The notes under the pieces were generated by a model, which saw only the letters and a list, made by a program, of their open reading frames with translations, searched no databases and was not told the origin of the DNA. This document shows, piece by piece, positions 23,584 to 41,289 of a stretch of 64,000 bases of DNA; the first letter of the stretch is position 1, and each line of letters begins with the position of its first letter. Origin of the DNA: Xiphydria camelus (taxonomy: Eukaryota > Arthropoda > Insecta > Hymenoptera > Xiphydriidae); NCBI GenBank assembly GCA_963678675.1, contig OY783200.1, positions 384,501-448,500 of the forward strand. The letters are read 5' to 3'. The position numbers were made by a program, and so were the translations under genes.

Positions 23584-23802
23584 ATCGGAAAAATAATTCG
23601 GTTAAAATGGAAAAAAATGCATCTATTTAAACGCGTTTAATTAATCTAGCCAAAATATTGGCCAGTCGAACCAAATATCAAGTTATTCCAACCAAAAAGT
23701 CGTCAGCCCAACCAAACAGATATAAGATTCATGTTTCCCCGAATAGTTTATTCATCGTCTCCAAGAGTTTGGCTAAACCGACGAAATGATTTTTCTCGGT
23801 GA
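23584..23802. repeat. Family B inverted-repeat element, copy 2
   Basis: Begins CATCGGAAAAATAATTCGG and ends ATGATTTTTCTCGGTG. It shares the block order of the 15347 copy, including ggttaaaatg, ggccagtcgaaccaaatat and cgtctccaagagtttggc. Confidence 0.7.
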
Positions 23803-24098
23803 ATCGAATCGGTTTCATTTCGCTCTTAAATTCGCCGTCCCTCTTTCCCGCCCCCAAATAAATCCAATCTGCAGTACATCGCGCGCGGAACAGAAACGGA
23901 GACGCTTACACACTTATCGCTTCACCTGCCGACGGACTCTCGCGCGCGTGGTTCACCTACTCGGGCCGCGCGGAGAGGGGGGCGCCCGAAGAAAAGAAGA
24001 GAGGATGACGCCTCTCTCGGAGGATCTGCGGCGCGCATCTGTTCTCACGAGTTTTCCTCTCCCGATGAAAAGAGGCGCGCTGCGCGTCCGAAGGATGA

Positions 24099-24115
24099 GG
24101 GGGGGGGGGGGGGGG
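24099..24115. repeat. Poly-G tract
   Basis: A run of about 17 G in a GC-rich non-coding block. Confidence 0.85.
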
Positions 24116-25295
24116 AGTACAAGCTGCCGCCTCGCGCGCGTCAGGCACTGACGATGACTATGAAGAGAGGAGACGGGAGTGAAGCGTTATGACCTCCCCT
24201 CCGCCCGGGAGGATTTTCTTATACCGCGCGCAGCAGGCCCTCCCCGAAATCATTGGAAATTAATAGCTCTCGCGGCGCGACGCAGCGCTACATCGGCTTT
24301 CTACGATGGGGTTGCGAATGAAGCTCGTTAAGAGTGGCGCGCGTGCACCTGGGATTGACAAAATTAGGGTTGTTTCGACGAATTTTTTTTAGTGAAATAA
24401 AGCAGTTTAATTTGTAACACTCGAAGCATCTAGGATAAAGTTTACGCCTAAAAATTAATAGTAATAGACATCGGAAGCGGGGATGTTGTCCGGTGCGGTG
24501 ATTTGCTGTCGGAAAAATAAAATTCTAAAGAGATTCTTTGAGCGCATCGAATTATCCGGTCTTCGTCGTAGCCGATTAAAAGAAATATTAATTTTTAAGA
24601 AAATTACTGCAATTTGAACTTGAGATATCGGAAAATTTACTGATTTTCAAAAGTGCCTTCATCTCATGTACGTTGAGAAATCTCAAAATTTTATACAAAT
24701 TCGAATATGTGAAATCGATTTTGGTTCTCAAGACGATCTCGAAAATTCTCTCCCGTTTATCTGACAACGATAATCTTCGAGAAACTCACGCTCGAAACGG
24801 AGAGAAAACAAAGGGAGGATCTATCCCGGGGACTGGAGCCTCGTACAGGTGGCAAGCAACCCTAATGTGGATCAAAGCCGATTATTCGAGAGATTTAGCG
24901 CCCCTTTCCTCCTGCCGTCGAGTAACGTCTCTCTGTGTGTCGCCTGCAGTTGTTATAGCTGCGGACCGCGTGTGTGTGTGTGTGTTGGGGCTGTATCAAC
25001 ACGGGCGGTTCTCACGAAACTCAGACGCGAAGGTGGGGAGAGGAAAGGGGCAGAGGAAATCTCTCGAAATCCTGGATCTCACTGTTAATACGATCCTCGG
25101 ACGTGTCTTGCGTAGTTATAAGGTCGAAAGAAAGTGAGCAGCCCCTTTGGTGATGATTTAAAAAATTACGAAATCCAACGTGTTTGAAACGATTTGATTT
25201 AAACATTGAAACAGTCTAGACGTTTCGAGGCTGCTGTCATTTTCTTCCTCGTTTTGTTTCAACAAAAAAAAACTGAAAATATATCGCATTATTAA

Positions 25296-25468
25296 TGCCA
25301 AAAGGCCGTGTGCGCCACCGTACGCCCTTTTGGCATTGTCAAAGCCAAAAGGGCTTGTGACGAAAAATTTGTTCTCTGAATTGATAGAAATACGTAAAAA
25401 TGGTAAAATAAAAATTTGAAAAACTAAAGGCAAAAGGGCTTATAGACCTCGTACGCTCTTTTGCCTTT
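25296..25468. repeat. Pair of related hairpins
   Basis: The first hairpin is 25296-25335 (TGCCAAAAGGCCGT pairing with ACGCCCTTTTGGCA). The second is 25426-25468 (AAAGGCAAAAGGGC pairing with GCTCTTTTGCCTTT). Between them lies a third gccaaaagggct word. The arms of the two hairpins are near-copies of each other, which suggests a small foldback element of about 173 bp. Confidence 0.6.
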
Positions 25469-25786
25469 AAGCTACCAATTTTTTGTTTCACTTTATTTAT
25501 TCATATTTTAACAAATTTGAGTGAATAAAAACAATTTTTCATACGCACTTTTTGTCCCGCAATTGAAACGTGCCGGGAAAAAAAAATCCAAACGATTATC
25601 AAACTATCTGTCAGAGCGTCTGTCACATTCACCACTATTGAGATGACCGATGTTTTTCGTACTGAAACGTCTATTTGGTTCGTGTCTGAGTTTGTATATA
25701 TATTACGTTTAATGAAAGTTGCATTACACCACGTAACGAAATCGTACTTGATTATCCAAATTAATTGTACATTCTGCTGATACTTC

Positions 25787-26336
25787 TGTGGCGACCCGTC
25801 ACGTTACGGCGGGCAGCCGCCAGATGGCGCCGACCCTCTCGGTCCTCGACTCCGCGGCTCCCGGCCCACGGCTCTCGGCTTCCCGTTAGTGGTCCGACGA
25901 CGGGCAAGTTACTTTATAAGACCGCAACTGCCCGTCTCTCACGGAGGACCACGGAGCGTCTAAAGTAGGAGTCGGCCTAGCCTTACTGACGAGTAACCGG
26001 CCATAGGCCGACTCCGGGATGAAACGCTTCTATTTTTCGAGCATCGTTGCTCTATGTAACTTACGTTTTTACGGCAGAGAGTTCCTCCGTGCCACATAGC
26101 ATTGGCTTTAGCACAGTTTCTTTATACGCCTGTGTCCAAGTATAATTTGTATCAGTTCGATAGCGTGAAAAATGCTCAGACGCTTCGATCTCCCGAATTG
26201 ACACAAATTCTAACTATCGACTCGACTTTTACCGGTATAAATGACTCGAGTACCGACCAGGCCCGGCCGAAAGTAAATTTCAAAGTCCCTGCAACTGTGC
26301 GGTTCTGCCCGGGACGTGCTGTACCTACTGCGTGAC
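25787..26336 (+). mobile_element. Possible solo LTR
   Basis: The stretch starts TGTGGCGACCCGTCACG and could end ...GTGACA (TG...CA form). It contains an internal TATA-like TTTATAAG near 25913. A short matching piece (gtggcgacccgtcac) occurs at 21520. No target-site duplication, primer-binding site or polymerase frame was found, so the assignment is weak. An ordinary GC-rich segment cannot be excluded. Confidence 0.22.
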
Positions 26337-27561
26337 ATGACTAGTGACCGAACACGTGGAGAGACGGATTTAAACCGTATCGGTTAATTCAAATGATTTA
26401 ACACTGCACTCACAATATTACTGGATAGGTGATATATATTGGATTCAAAGAGATACAGTACTTCCGTGATTTCACCGTGGTTTACAATTAGATACACTGC
26501 GAGGTTGTGTTTCACTTCTTCGGCGCGTGGCGGCCACACGTTTTGTTTTTTCGTTGCAGCGCGCGCGATTTTAGTACCCGCTGCAAAGAAGTTTCACTTC
26601 AAAAATTGAAAACGAAAAGAGACATCACACCGAGTATACCGCAAACAGCCGAAATATCCCCGCGTCCGATTCCCATTCGAAGGACTCGCGTTACACCTCC
26701 CCCCCCCCCCACCTCCACCCCCCTTTTTTTCCGACAAAGACTTCATCTTTCCCCGAGAAAAATAAAAGCCAGGCTCCCGGGCTCCGGTCAATTTGGTCGC
26801 CCGCCAGACCCCGACTCGGCCTTTTTCCCCGGATCTCCTTAAAAACCCATAAAGATCGAACGAGCCTTCACGCAGAGCCGGCCGTCATCGAAGGGCTACC
26901 CCTCCCTCTCTCCCTCTCTCATCGTGTAAATGTAGAAGCGGTCGGGAGAGGAAAAGAAAGGAAAAGAAGATACCCGCGTGGAGAATCGGTATGTCTAGGA
27001 ATGACGAGTGAGCCGATGAATCGGCTCGTTGTTTCCATTATTCGTAAAACACCAAATGTCATCGCGCCCGAGGTGGGCAGCGCCCCGCGCGCGCGCGCGA
27101 CTCCCGGGCGTCTACGGCTATATCCGTGGTACGGCGCGTCAAAAGAGCGCCAGTTCCCATTGGCGCGACGGATTCGCGTCACGTCCACGCCGCGTTTAAC
27201 GTCGGTTCGCTCGCGTGTGGGAACTGGGAACCGGGAACAATGCCGCGGCTATGACGAAGGCGCATTGTTATGGTAAGAGGCGCGCGCGAGCCGGCAGTGT
27301 CGTTTGAGTCTGACATTGCAACGCGCGCCGCCGACTTTCCCAAAGACTTCTTCTTCCACCTCCTCCTTCTCCCCGTCGTCCTCCCCACTCCTTCTCCTCC
27401 ACCTCGCTTCGAGGTAGACGGCCCGTGCATCGAACGATCATATTCGTTGCGCGTAAATACCGACCGTACGGTACACTGGCTCGCGTTCTATACGGCACTC
27501 TGCACCACAAATTCCTATCCGCGCGCTTTATGGCCGTGAGCTACGGCTATGCGAAGATATA

Positions 27562-28128
27562 CAGGGTGCAAAGTATTTTCCTTATTTGTCGTTTTACGAA
27601 AAAATGTTTCGTACAAAAGTTACTCGGTGTCGAGGGGGACGTGTGATACGAGTAAGTGATTTTCGATAAGACGCGTTATCTGCAAGATGCGAAGGTCACC
27701 TCTATTTTTTTAAATGGAACTCGACATTTTTGTTCTTACAAGAATTGCAGGGCTCATCGGGATGAACAAAAAAGATATAAGGAGAGAGGTCCACTTATTG
27801 GACCGTTTGTGAGATATTACCCTTATTTACCCTTGTACTTTGGGCGGCGATATTTCCCAAACGGTCCAACGAATGGACCACTTACCTCATATCTTTCTTA
27901 TTTATCTCAATGAGCTCTACATCTTTTGTTGGAATAAAAATGTCGAGTTCCATTTAAAAAAATAGAGGCGACCTCCGTATCTCGCAGATAACGCGTGTTA
28001 TAAAAAATCACACTTACACGTTTTACACAACCCCCTCGACACCGAATAACTTTTATTCGAAACATTTTTTCGAAAAATGACAAATAACAGAAATAAATGG
28101 ATGTAGCCCTTGCAAAATCAACACCCTG
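27562..28128. mobile_element. TA-flanked inverted-repeat element (mariner-like ends)
   Basis: A 567-bp element beginning CAGGGTG and ending CACCCTG, flanked by TA on both sides (27560-27561 and 28129-28130). The arms pair over roughly 200 bp: gaaaaaatgtttcgt, gagggg(gacgtgtg), gacgcgttatctgc, aatggaactcgac and their complements. A central palindrome sits around gtccacttattggaccgtt. The TA duplication and CAGGGTG-type ends are typical of Tc1/mariner derivatives. No transposase frame remains. Confidence 0.75.
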
Positions 28129-29177
28129 TATATTGTAGACGCGACTAGGTGGCGAGCACCCTCTCCCTCCCGCACCCTCGCGGGGGTGGAAGGAGGGGCT
28201 TTCGCCTCTTCGACGGCCGCACCAGCATCCCATTGAGAATAATAGAGGGGGGCGGGGATGCGCGTAATCGACGAATAACGAGGGGTAAGATGGGACGTTA
28301 CGGGTCGTCGACTCTTCGCAGTTTCGAACGGCGGTGCGAATGAGGTATAAATCAGGAGAGTTACGATCGGGCGGGAATTACGGGGCAATGTTGGGTACGG
28401 CGCGATGCGCGGAAGGCTACGTCGTCCCCGCGTCAGGTGCTGCGTCGCAAGGGGTGGTTTTTGCGACGATATCCGCGCGTTGTAGGTATACGGTCGAGAG
28501 ATGGACCACTTCTTCGTTCGTCCGTGCCCCGGTGATTCGGCAATTTTTGCGTCTTTACGCCTACCTGCGTGTTAAATGCGTAATCGGGCGTGAAATTCTA
28601 CCAGACGTTTTATCGCTGATCCAAGACCACGTGTTCCTTTCAGAATCACTTTTCCTTTCGCGTTTGATCGATCACGAGACGCGATATTTATCTCGACGAA
28701 TTTGCGGCCATGATAAGTGGGTGAAGCGACATATTGCTCGGATTTTGGGTGGGAGTCATTTTGGTCGTCGTGGTAATGAGAATGTTGTGACTTATTCAAA
28801 CAGTGTATCTCGTATTGTTTTGCTTTGCAGCATGATAAGATATCATCTGTAAATTTAACGAATCTGAACAACATTATTTATTGTTTTTTTTATATTTTTG
28901 GAGTAAAATTACGAGGCAAACCGTGTTGCCGATATACATACATCAGGGGCAGAAGAGAGGGAGGAGGAAGCCGCGTCAGGTGCGTACATCAATTCATTCC
29001 CTTCGATGTTATTTACAAATATGCGCGCACACGTACACACGCCTTCCCATGCGCTTCCTTTGCGTGCGAGACGAACCTCTCCCTCCCTCCTCCGTCGCTC
29101 TTTTCCCGTCCGTAGCCCGGAGAGGATGCGTTACCGCACATTGAACGGCGGCAGCTGTGCCGCGGTACACGGAGCAG

Positions 29178-29203
29178 AAGGAAGGAAGGAAGGAAGGAAG
29201 GAA
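29178..29203. repeat. GGAA tetranucleotide repeat
   Basis: About six GGAA units in a GC-rich non-coding block. Confidence 0.9.
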
Positions 29204-30729
29204 GCGAACCTTTTGTACTTCGAAGTGCATGCGAGGGCAGTGGCGATCGAGGAGCGAGGGAGAGGGACGGCGCGAGGGTCGGAGGGAGGCTGGACACGCG
29301 CGCGAGGCCGTGGCGTAAGTGGAATGGGTGGGAGTGCAGTCGAAACAAGGTGGTTGTGTTCCTGGCTTTTACTCCGGAAGCGAAAAGGTGGTCGCAGCCT
29401 CCCTGGTACTTCCGCCTTCCTGCCCGCACTTCTCGCTCCCCACTCTCCACTGGTGACTCGCTCGCTCTCCGCCGTGGCTCTCGCTTTCATTCTCACGTTG
29501 GGGCGGCGGCACCCGATCGCAGCGGCGCCTCGTGGCGCTGCGGGAAACGCGCGGAGATGCGACCGAGTTCAGGACGCTCGTCTGAACTGAAATGCGTGTA
29601 ATTGAGTGGAAGTTAAACTTACCGCTTCTGTCGGGACGTTTGGGTCGGTCCGTAACTCATAAACGATGGCAGGGGCGACGTCCCAAGGTGGACCGGTATC
29701 GACGGCGCTGTCTTATCTGGACGAAAGAGAAGAGAGGGATCTAAGAGGATATCTTCTTTTATTTCATTCCTCTCAAGGATTGCAATTAGATTTGCTACGA
29801 AATACTTCGATATGCGATGGAAAATAATTTATGGAGAAGACGGAGGACAAAAACGAGAAAGCCTCTTCGCTCGGCTCCGTAATCGTCGGAACTGTTAAAA
29901 TCGATGGTCTTGTTTTTATTAAATATGCAATCCGTTTCTCCGCGAACATAACTGTATCCCCGTTGCGTGAGCGAAATGCTCACGGGCCGAGCGCTCTCGG
30001 GTTAATTAACTCGGGGCGAAAAAGAGAATGAGAAAAATCGTTTGTACGTACCAAACGAAAGCGGCATCCGCGGCGACTGAAACAAAAACGAGGAAGAAGG
30101 GAGCCAGAAACTGAAATAAAAGAGCGACTCTTCTGCCTAAGTAGGAGAAGAAACGCCGATTTAAGTGGAAGACGAAGAAAGGGAACAAGAAGACCTTCCT
30201 TCGAGACACGTTTATGGTTGACTCCGATTGGCAAAAACCTACTTATCCATTATCGCGTTCGATACTCCTGCGAGTTCGCAGAAGTATTTCTTGGCGATTT
30301 GAGAAAGAAAAAACGAGAGCGAGAAAGGTGCATGATCTCGCTAAGAACGAGAATTAGCGGTAACAGGGGGTACGGTAATTTGCAATTAAACGAGAAGAAT
30401 GAGGCCGAGAAGTGCTTCGCGCATCTCTGCACAACTTCGGTTGGTGAAATCGTTAAAATCAACGGTTTTTTTTTATGAAGTATGGATTCTGTTCCTCTTG
30501 CGGGGATAATAATAGCACGCTGAGTTTGTCTCATAACATTGGTCTACAAAACGAGGTCATTTTCGAGAAAAAAATGGCCTGATATGATCATAGTTATATG
30601 TGATCACATTAGAGGAAAACTGGCCTGATATGATCATATACGTCCACATGCTATAATATATCATACGTATATGATATCATATATGATGACATATGACCAC
30701 ATGAAATTATATATATTTTCAGACATGAA

Positions 30730-32372
30730 GGGGAGAGTTGCCTGTATTGAACTGGTATCTAAATTGAACCTCCTGGGTATTTTAAGTAAATGAGTATTTC
30801 TACTGATTCCAGAGATTTCGATTTTTGTCAAAATCTTAAGCGCTGATTCTAAAAATCATGTACTTTTATTGGCATACATATATATCCTATATGTTGACTA
30901 TATCTCAAAGGAAATATGAAATATTAACGATTTTATGTACGAGAACATTTTTTTTTTCATAGAAAATCTTCGATATCTCGTCGATCCTTTAAGATTTACT
31001 CAATAAGAGTGCATGATTTTTGGAATCAGCGCTTAAGATTTTGAAAAAAATCAAAATCTCTGGAATTGAACTATCGACAATTCTATCTTGTGTATTTTTT
31101 CGCGCTGATTACGAAAATCATTAATATATTGAGGAAATCTCAAAGGAATACCGAGATATCCATGATTTTTTTATGAGAAAATAATTTTTCCGAACATAAA
31201 ATCGCTGATATCTCACATTTCCTTCGAGATATGGACCTGATAACCATGATTTTCGGAATCAGCGTGAAAAAATACATCGAATAGGGTGGTCGAGAGATCG
31301 ATTTCAGAGATTTCAATTTTCCCGAAAAATTGAAAAAATCGTGAGTATATGCCTTAAGATTTTGACAAAAATCGAAATCTCTGGAATCGAACTCTCGACC
31401 ATCCTATCTTATGTATTTTTTCGCGCTGATTACGAAAATGGCAGATATATTGACGATATCTCAAAGGAAATATAAGATATCGGTGATTTCATGTACCAGA
31501 AAATTACTTTTTTCACGGAAAATCATCGATATCTCGGTCTTCCTTTGAGATATCCTCAATATATCTGCAATTTTCGTAATCAGCGCGAAAAAATACATAA
31601 GATAGGATGGTCGAGAGTTCGATTCCAGAGATTTCGATTTTTTGTCAAAATCGTGAGTATATGCCTTAAGATTTTGACAAAAATCGAAATCTCTGGAATC
31701 GAACTCTCGACCATCCCATCTTATGTATTTTTTCGCGCTGATTACGAAAATGGCAGATATATTGACGATATCTCAAAGGAAGACCGAGATATCGATGATT
31801 TTCCGTGAAAAAGGTAATTTTCCGGTACATTAAATCACCGATATCCTATATTTCCTTTGAAATATCGTCAATATATTTGCCATTTTCGGAATCAGCGTGA
31901 AAAAATACATCGGATAGAGTGGTCGAGAGATCGATTTCTGAGATTTCAATTTTCGTGAAAAATTGAACTCTCGACCATCCTATCTTATGTATTTTTTCGC
32001 ACTGATTACGAAAATTATAGATATATCGAGGATATCTCTAAGGAAGACCGAAATATCGATGATTTTCCGTGAAAAAAAAATAGTTTTCAGGTCCATGAAA
32101 TCACCCCGATATCTTATATTTCCTTTGAGATATCATCATCAGTATATCTGCCATTTGCGGAGATTCAGCGTGAAAAAATACATCGGTTAGGATGGTCAAG
32201 AGATCGATTTCAGAGATTTCAATTTTCGAGAAAAGTTGAAAAAATGTCAAGGGGTACTGACCGGTACTATAAGGTTTGAATTTCTACTGATAGATGACGT
32301 GGAAATGTTCATTTACTTAAAATAGCCAGGAGGTTCAATGTAAGTACGAGTTCAATATAGGCAACTCTCCCC
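30730..32372. mobile_element. Foldback-type element of alternating inverted modules
   Basis: A 1,643-bp element with ~75-bp terminal inverted repeats: GGGGAGAGTTGCCTGTATTG at the left and, inverted, CAATATAGGCAACTCTCCCC at the right. Both arms also contain aacctcctgg(g/c)tattttaagtaaatg. The interior is a string of modules about 150 bp long in alternating orientation. Direct copies beginning near 31058, 31380, 31688 and 31964 repeat at about 280-320 bp, with inverted copies between them (typical words: gattttgacaaaaatcgaaatc, ctctcgaccatcc, ttttttcgcgctgattacg, gatatctcaaagg). No reading frame for a transposase. The architecture resembles foldback (FB) elements. Confidence 0.8.
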
Positions 32373-32541
32373 TAATACACGTTATCAGATATGTGCATAT
32401 ACGATCACATATGATAACTTTTTCTCGGTCAGCTAGAAATGAGTATCGGATCTGATTAAATATCTAGTTATACATGATGATAAGTGATAATACATGACTA
32501 TTTTTTCAATATCAAGAATACCATATACACGCATATAACAC

Positions 32542-32560
32542 CAGCAGCAGCAGCAGCAGC
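32542..32560. repeat. CAG trinucleotide repeat
   Basis: About six CAG units in intergenic sequence. Confidence 0.85.
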
Positions 32561-32859
32561 ATCGATTCGTCGGAAAATGTCGATCGACCGATTCGATAAA
32601 CATCGAACCGGCCCGGGTGTCGAGTACATTCCCGCGCGCCATGCATGCGAACACACCCGAAGAGGCGAGCAAGTGCCGAGTCACCGACACGGAATTAATG
32701 GACTGTCGACGACGGTATTAGCAATTAAGCGCTCGTCTAATTAGTTTTCACCGAACGGACGGACGGATGACTTGATTTGGACTCGTCTCCGCGCTCGCAT
32801 CGTAGATTCGATAGGTTTGGTACTAACAGCGTGAAAGACGAATACCGTTGTACTCTCGA

Positions 32860-33170
32860 ATTTGGGTGTCCCGTAAAAAAAATATCCCTATTTTTAATTT
32901 CAACTTGTAATCCGTATACATATTCCATATCACGCGAAAAAGAAATTGTCCGAAAGAATGATCGTTCGCTGAGTCAAAGTGCATTTCTCTCTACGACATT
33001 GTGACGTCATCGAAGTGTCAGAGAAACGCACTTGTACCGAGCAACGGTACGATGACCTACTTAGCTGCACTTCTAAATGTCGTTTTACAATTCACGTGAT
33101 GCCGAAAATGAGAGAAATTACGAAATGAACGATTTTGTCCAAAGTCGAATCCGCGGTAAAGAAAAAAACT
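32860..33170. repeat. Family E repeat copy upstream of the esterase-like gene
   Basis: Shares cttgtaatccgtatacatattcc, gacgtcatcgaag, gtcagagaaacgcactt and cgattttgtccaaa-type words with 11150-11340 and 41290-42040. Boundaries are uncertain. Confidence 0.5.
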
Positions 33171-33864
33171 TGCAGGACAACCGAATTGACGAACAGTGCG
33201 ACGTGAGAGAGCGAGGGGATTTCGAAACCCGGTACCGACGCGAAATCACAGGGAACCCCGTGCGCGTCGTCTCGGTAACGCACTTTTTTTCCCCTCCCGC
33301 CCAAACCTCTCTCTCTCAAAGAAGTATTTCCAACGGGGGGTAAATACGATATATCTGTTACGCGGCGGCGTGTTCAGCGAGGCGACGAATTCCGCGGCGG
33401 TTTCCCAGCTCGCGCGATTCAATTTCCAGGCGAGTCGTCGAAAAGTGTCGAACGGGAGGGCGCCCGGCTGATCTCACGAACGGACGGCGCCGACTGTGCG
33501 CGCGTTTACGTGCGCGACAAAGTAAAAGTGGCGTGACGTAAGTGCACACTCGACCGTCAGATCGAACGACTCTGTTGACGCGGGTCGACGAGAAGTGCCG
33601 ACGAGAGAGAGAGAGAGAGACTCCGAGGCTCGGGCGGAAAGTGAGAGCGAGACGAAGAGCGCCACGAGCGAACGGTATTACCAATTGTCAGCAAACGGTA
33701 TTCAGTGCGACGTTCTCCGTCGTCAGAGTGCTCGAGGGGAAGAGTTCGCGGCTCCTTTTCTCTTTTATTTCACGTCGTTCCCGGAGCGCCTCCTACGGTA
33801 CACGCGTACACGTTCGATCGCCCCCGTTGCGCGTTCGCCGGCGCCGAGAGCGAGAGTGAATCGG

Positions 33865-38942
<5,078 letters not shown>

Positions 38943-39895
38943 TTATCAGGTGATTTTTGTATTTGCGGAAGATGTTGTCCGTTGCTAACGTTACCACCGG
39001 AACGAGTCATTCAACATAGTCCTTTATTATTGTTCATCGGAATAATAAGTAAATGACGAAGAAAGTTGAGCCAGTCGATGAGAGCTGGCGTGTGTTGATA
39101 AAATATGTTACATAACTGTATAGATATTGTATTTACATTTTTCTCTTGGATCTGTGTACAGTAAAAATGTCGATCCTGGCTATTTTGCCTCTATGCCCTT
39201 CGAATACGTTGATTAGCCCCTGCAGGAATTATGGGACATCATTGACTCAGCCTTGGACTAGCCCTGAACTCAACTTTTCCAAAATTCGTCTAAAAAGTCT
39301 CCGTATATTAACACGATAAATCCTAATCCGAAAAAGAAAATTTACAAATAACCGAGAAATTTCAAGAAAATGAGAGACGGAAGAAGAATCACGCCTGACT
39401 CAATGTACGCAATCAATTCGCATATGTATATTCGCATCCTGAAAGCACACAAAAAAAATCGCACAAAATTCCTGTCGAGTGACCCTGACCGTTTTATAAT
39501 AGTCCTGTGCCCTTAATAACCGCAAGATACATCCATACAGGAATCTGGTACCTGGTCGCAGGATATAAATACACAGGTATAGAGGTTATATACGCACGGG
39601 TGTGTACCTAACCGATGGGCAACGGGGGAAGGGGGAGGGGGAGGGGGCTCGCACGAGAGGATGGGAGAATAATGGCTCGCTCCCCCCGCCCTCTCGACAG
39701 GTAGGATATCGCTATAGGAATCGGAGACGGGAGGAGCTGGGATCGACCAGATGCAGGATCTACGCGCGGAACGGAAGGAAGCACTTTTTATTTTCGTTAC
39801 TCGCCCTTTCGCGGCCCCGGGGCGGCGGCGGAGTGGGGGGGAGGAGGCAGGAGCTTCCTGCCCCGCATTCGAATTCAGGATTGTCCTACTGTACC

Positions 39896-39913
39896 GCTCT
39901 CTCTCTCTCTCTC
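39896..39913. repeat. CT microsatellite
   Basis: Pure CT tract of about 18 bp in non-coding sequence. Confidence 0.85.
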
Positions 39914-40843
39914 TTCGCCTACCCTTACAATACGCGAGTGCGCGCGTACGCCGCGGGATCAGTTCCTCGGATTTAATCCCACTGTCTGAACAGGAACTCG
40001 AACAATTAATAATAAGACGGCGGTGGGACGGGTTCTTTGAATTCGGGGCAGGATGTCGCCGAGAGGCGCGCACCCCCTCAGACCTCATCGTTGCCGTCGA
40101 ACGATCGAGAAAAACTCGCGCGAACAACGGCGTCGCGCGGTGCCGTACGGGAAATCTCGATCAGTCTTTCCGAACGCGAGGGAGAATGGAGAAAATTACG
40201 GCGGCTCTTGAATCGAGCGGAGGCTCTTGAATTGGGCCGTCAATTCTTAACCTCTTGTAGCCTAAATTTTTATTCAGTGTAGAAATGATTTTTTTCTTGT
40301 TTATTTTAGGTTCAAAGGTGTTTACAAAAATATTCAAGGGCATTAGAAACTTATATTTTATTAATATATAGGTACAAAAAAATGAAATGTGCCCCAAATG
40401 GATAAGGCAGAATATTTTACTGGTTTTATAGCTGAGAATTTCGCATGTTCGAAATATGGAACAGTAGACTGTAAGAACCAGTGGTGCGTTTTAATATTGA
40501 CTTGTGGAAAGGGGAGTGTGTTAACTTTTCAGAAAGTCGTCCAATATCGGATACTTGGTTTCACATACAGTTATGTACTTCCAATCCTGTAGAAATTTTC
40601 GTACTCCAACAGCGGAAAAAAGAAATAGTTGGACGAAGTATATAAAAACCCTCGAGTCGAAGATAAAGAAGAGGGAGAAAAACCCGCAACGAGAGGCCAA
40701 ACAGTCGACGCACCTCGCCCGCCCGCGTACGAGGATAAGGAGCGGAGCTAGATCGCGCGCACGCAAAGAAGACGAACGCAGCCGCCTCTTTTGGGCCAAC
40801 GCGCTCAGCTGCCAGACCTTCCCACGCTATACATATGTATGCT

Positions 40844-40845
40844 TG

Positions 40846-40881
<36 letters not shown>

Positions 40882-40968
40882 CCCATCTTCCTACCTGCGC
40901 CCTCTCCCAGCTCCTCGCGTCCTCCTCGGCCTTCTGCCGCTCGCTGCTGCTGCTGCTGCTGCTGCTGC
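40844..40968. repeat. CCTG and GCT arrays
   Basis: About nine CCTG units (40844-40882) and nine GCT units (40942-40968) lie 60 bp apart. They give Leu/Pro/Ala/Cys or Gln/Ala-rich chance frames on both strands. Confidence 0.9.
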
Positions 40969-41289
40969 GGCGTCGAGGACGCCGCGGAGCCCGGAGTGGC
41001 TGCGTCGGCGCGGGACCGACCGAAGCTGCAGGAGCTGCCGTCGGAGGAGAAGACGGAGGCGGCGACTCCTCCCTAACGAGCGGTGCATCAGCTGCCGCTC
41101 GGTGAAACCTCCGCGAAACCCACGCGCTCCCACGCTCGACGAGAGGTGCCGCGCGGACTCGTTCGACTTGGACCCCTTTCTTTCGATTCTTCCGATACGG
41201 AAGACGGGACCGATCGCCGCCGGCGAAATCGGTTTGGATACGCGGGCAGTCGGATATGCGAACGCACACGCTTGTGCAAATTAATGGAG

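Larger units (their letters stand above)
14942..33864. other. Gene-poor intergenic region rich in short mobile elements
   Basis: No exon with recognisable homology and good splice signals was found on either strand in this 19-kb stretch between the Delta promoter and the esterase-like gene. GC-rich blocks (for example 17.5-18.0, 19.9-20.2, 21.0-21.4, 22.0-22.4, 24.0-24.3, 26.7-27.4, 28.1-29.6 and 33.3-33.9 kb) carry chance reading frames. AT-rich blocks carry the element families listed individually. The final few hundred bases probably include the promoter and leader of the esterase-like gene. Confidence 0.6.

Noticed and set aside
31380..31400. GGAATCGAAC resembling a minus-strand tRNA T-loop
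   Set aside because: It belongs to the repeated module of the foldback element and has no tRNA cloverleaf around it.
40791..41105. Leu/Ala/Cys-rich frame through the CCTG and GCT arrays, mimicking a signal peptide
   Set aside because: The hydrophobic run is produced by microsatellites and the same area is open in several frames on both strands.
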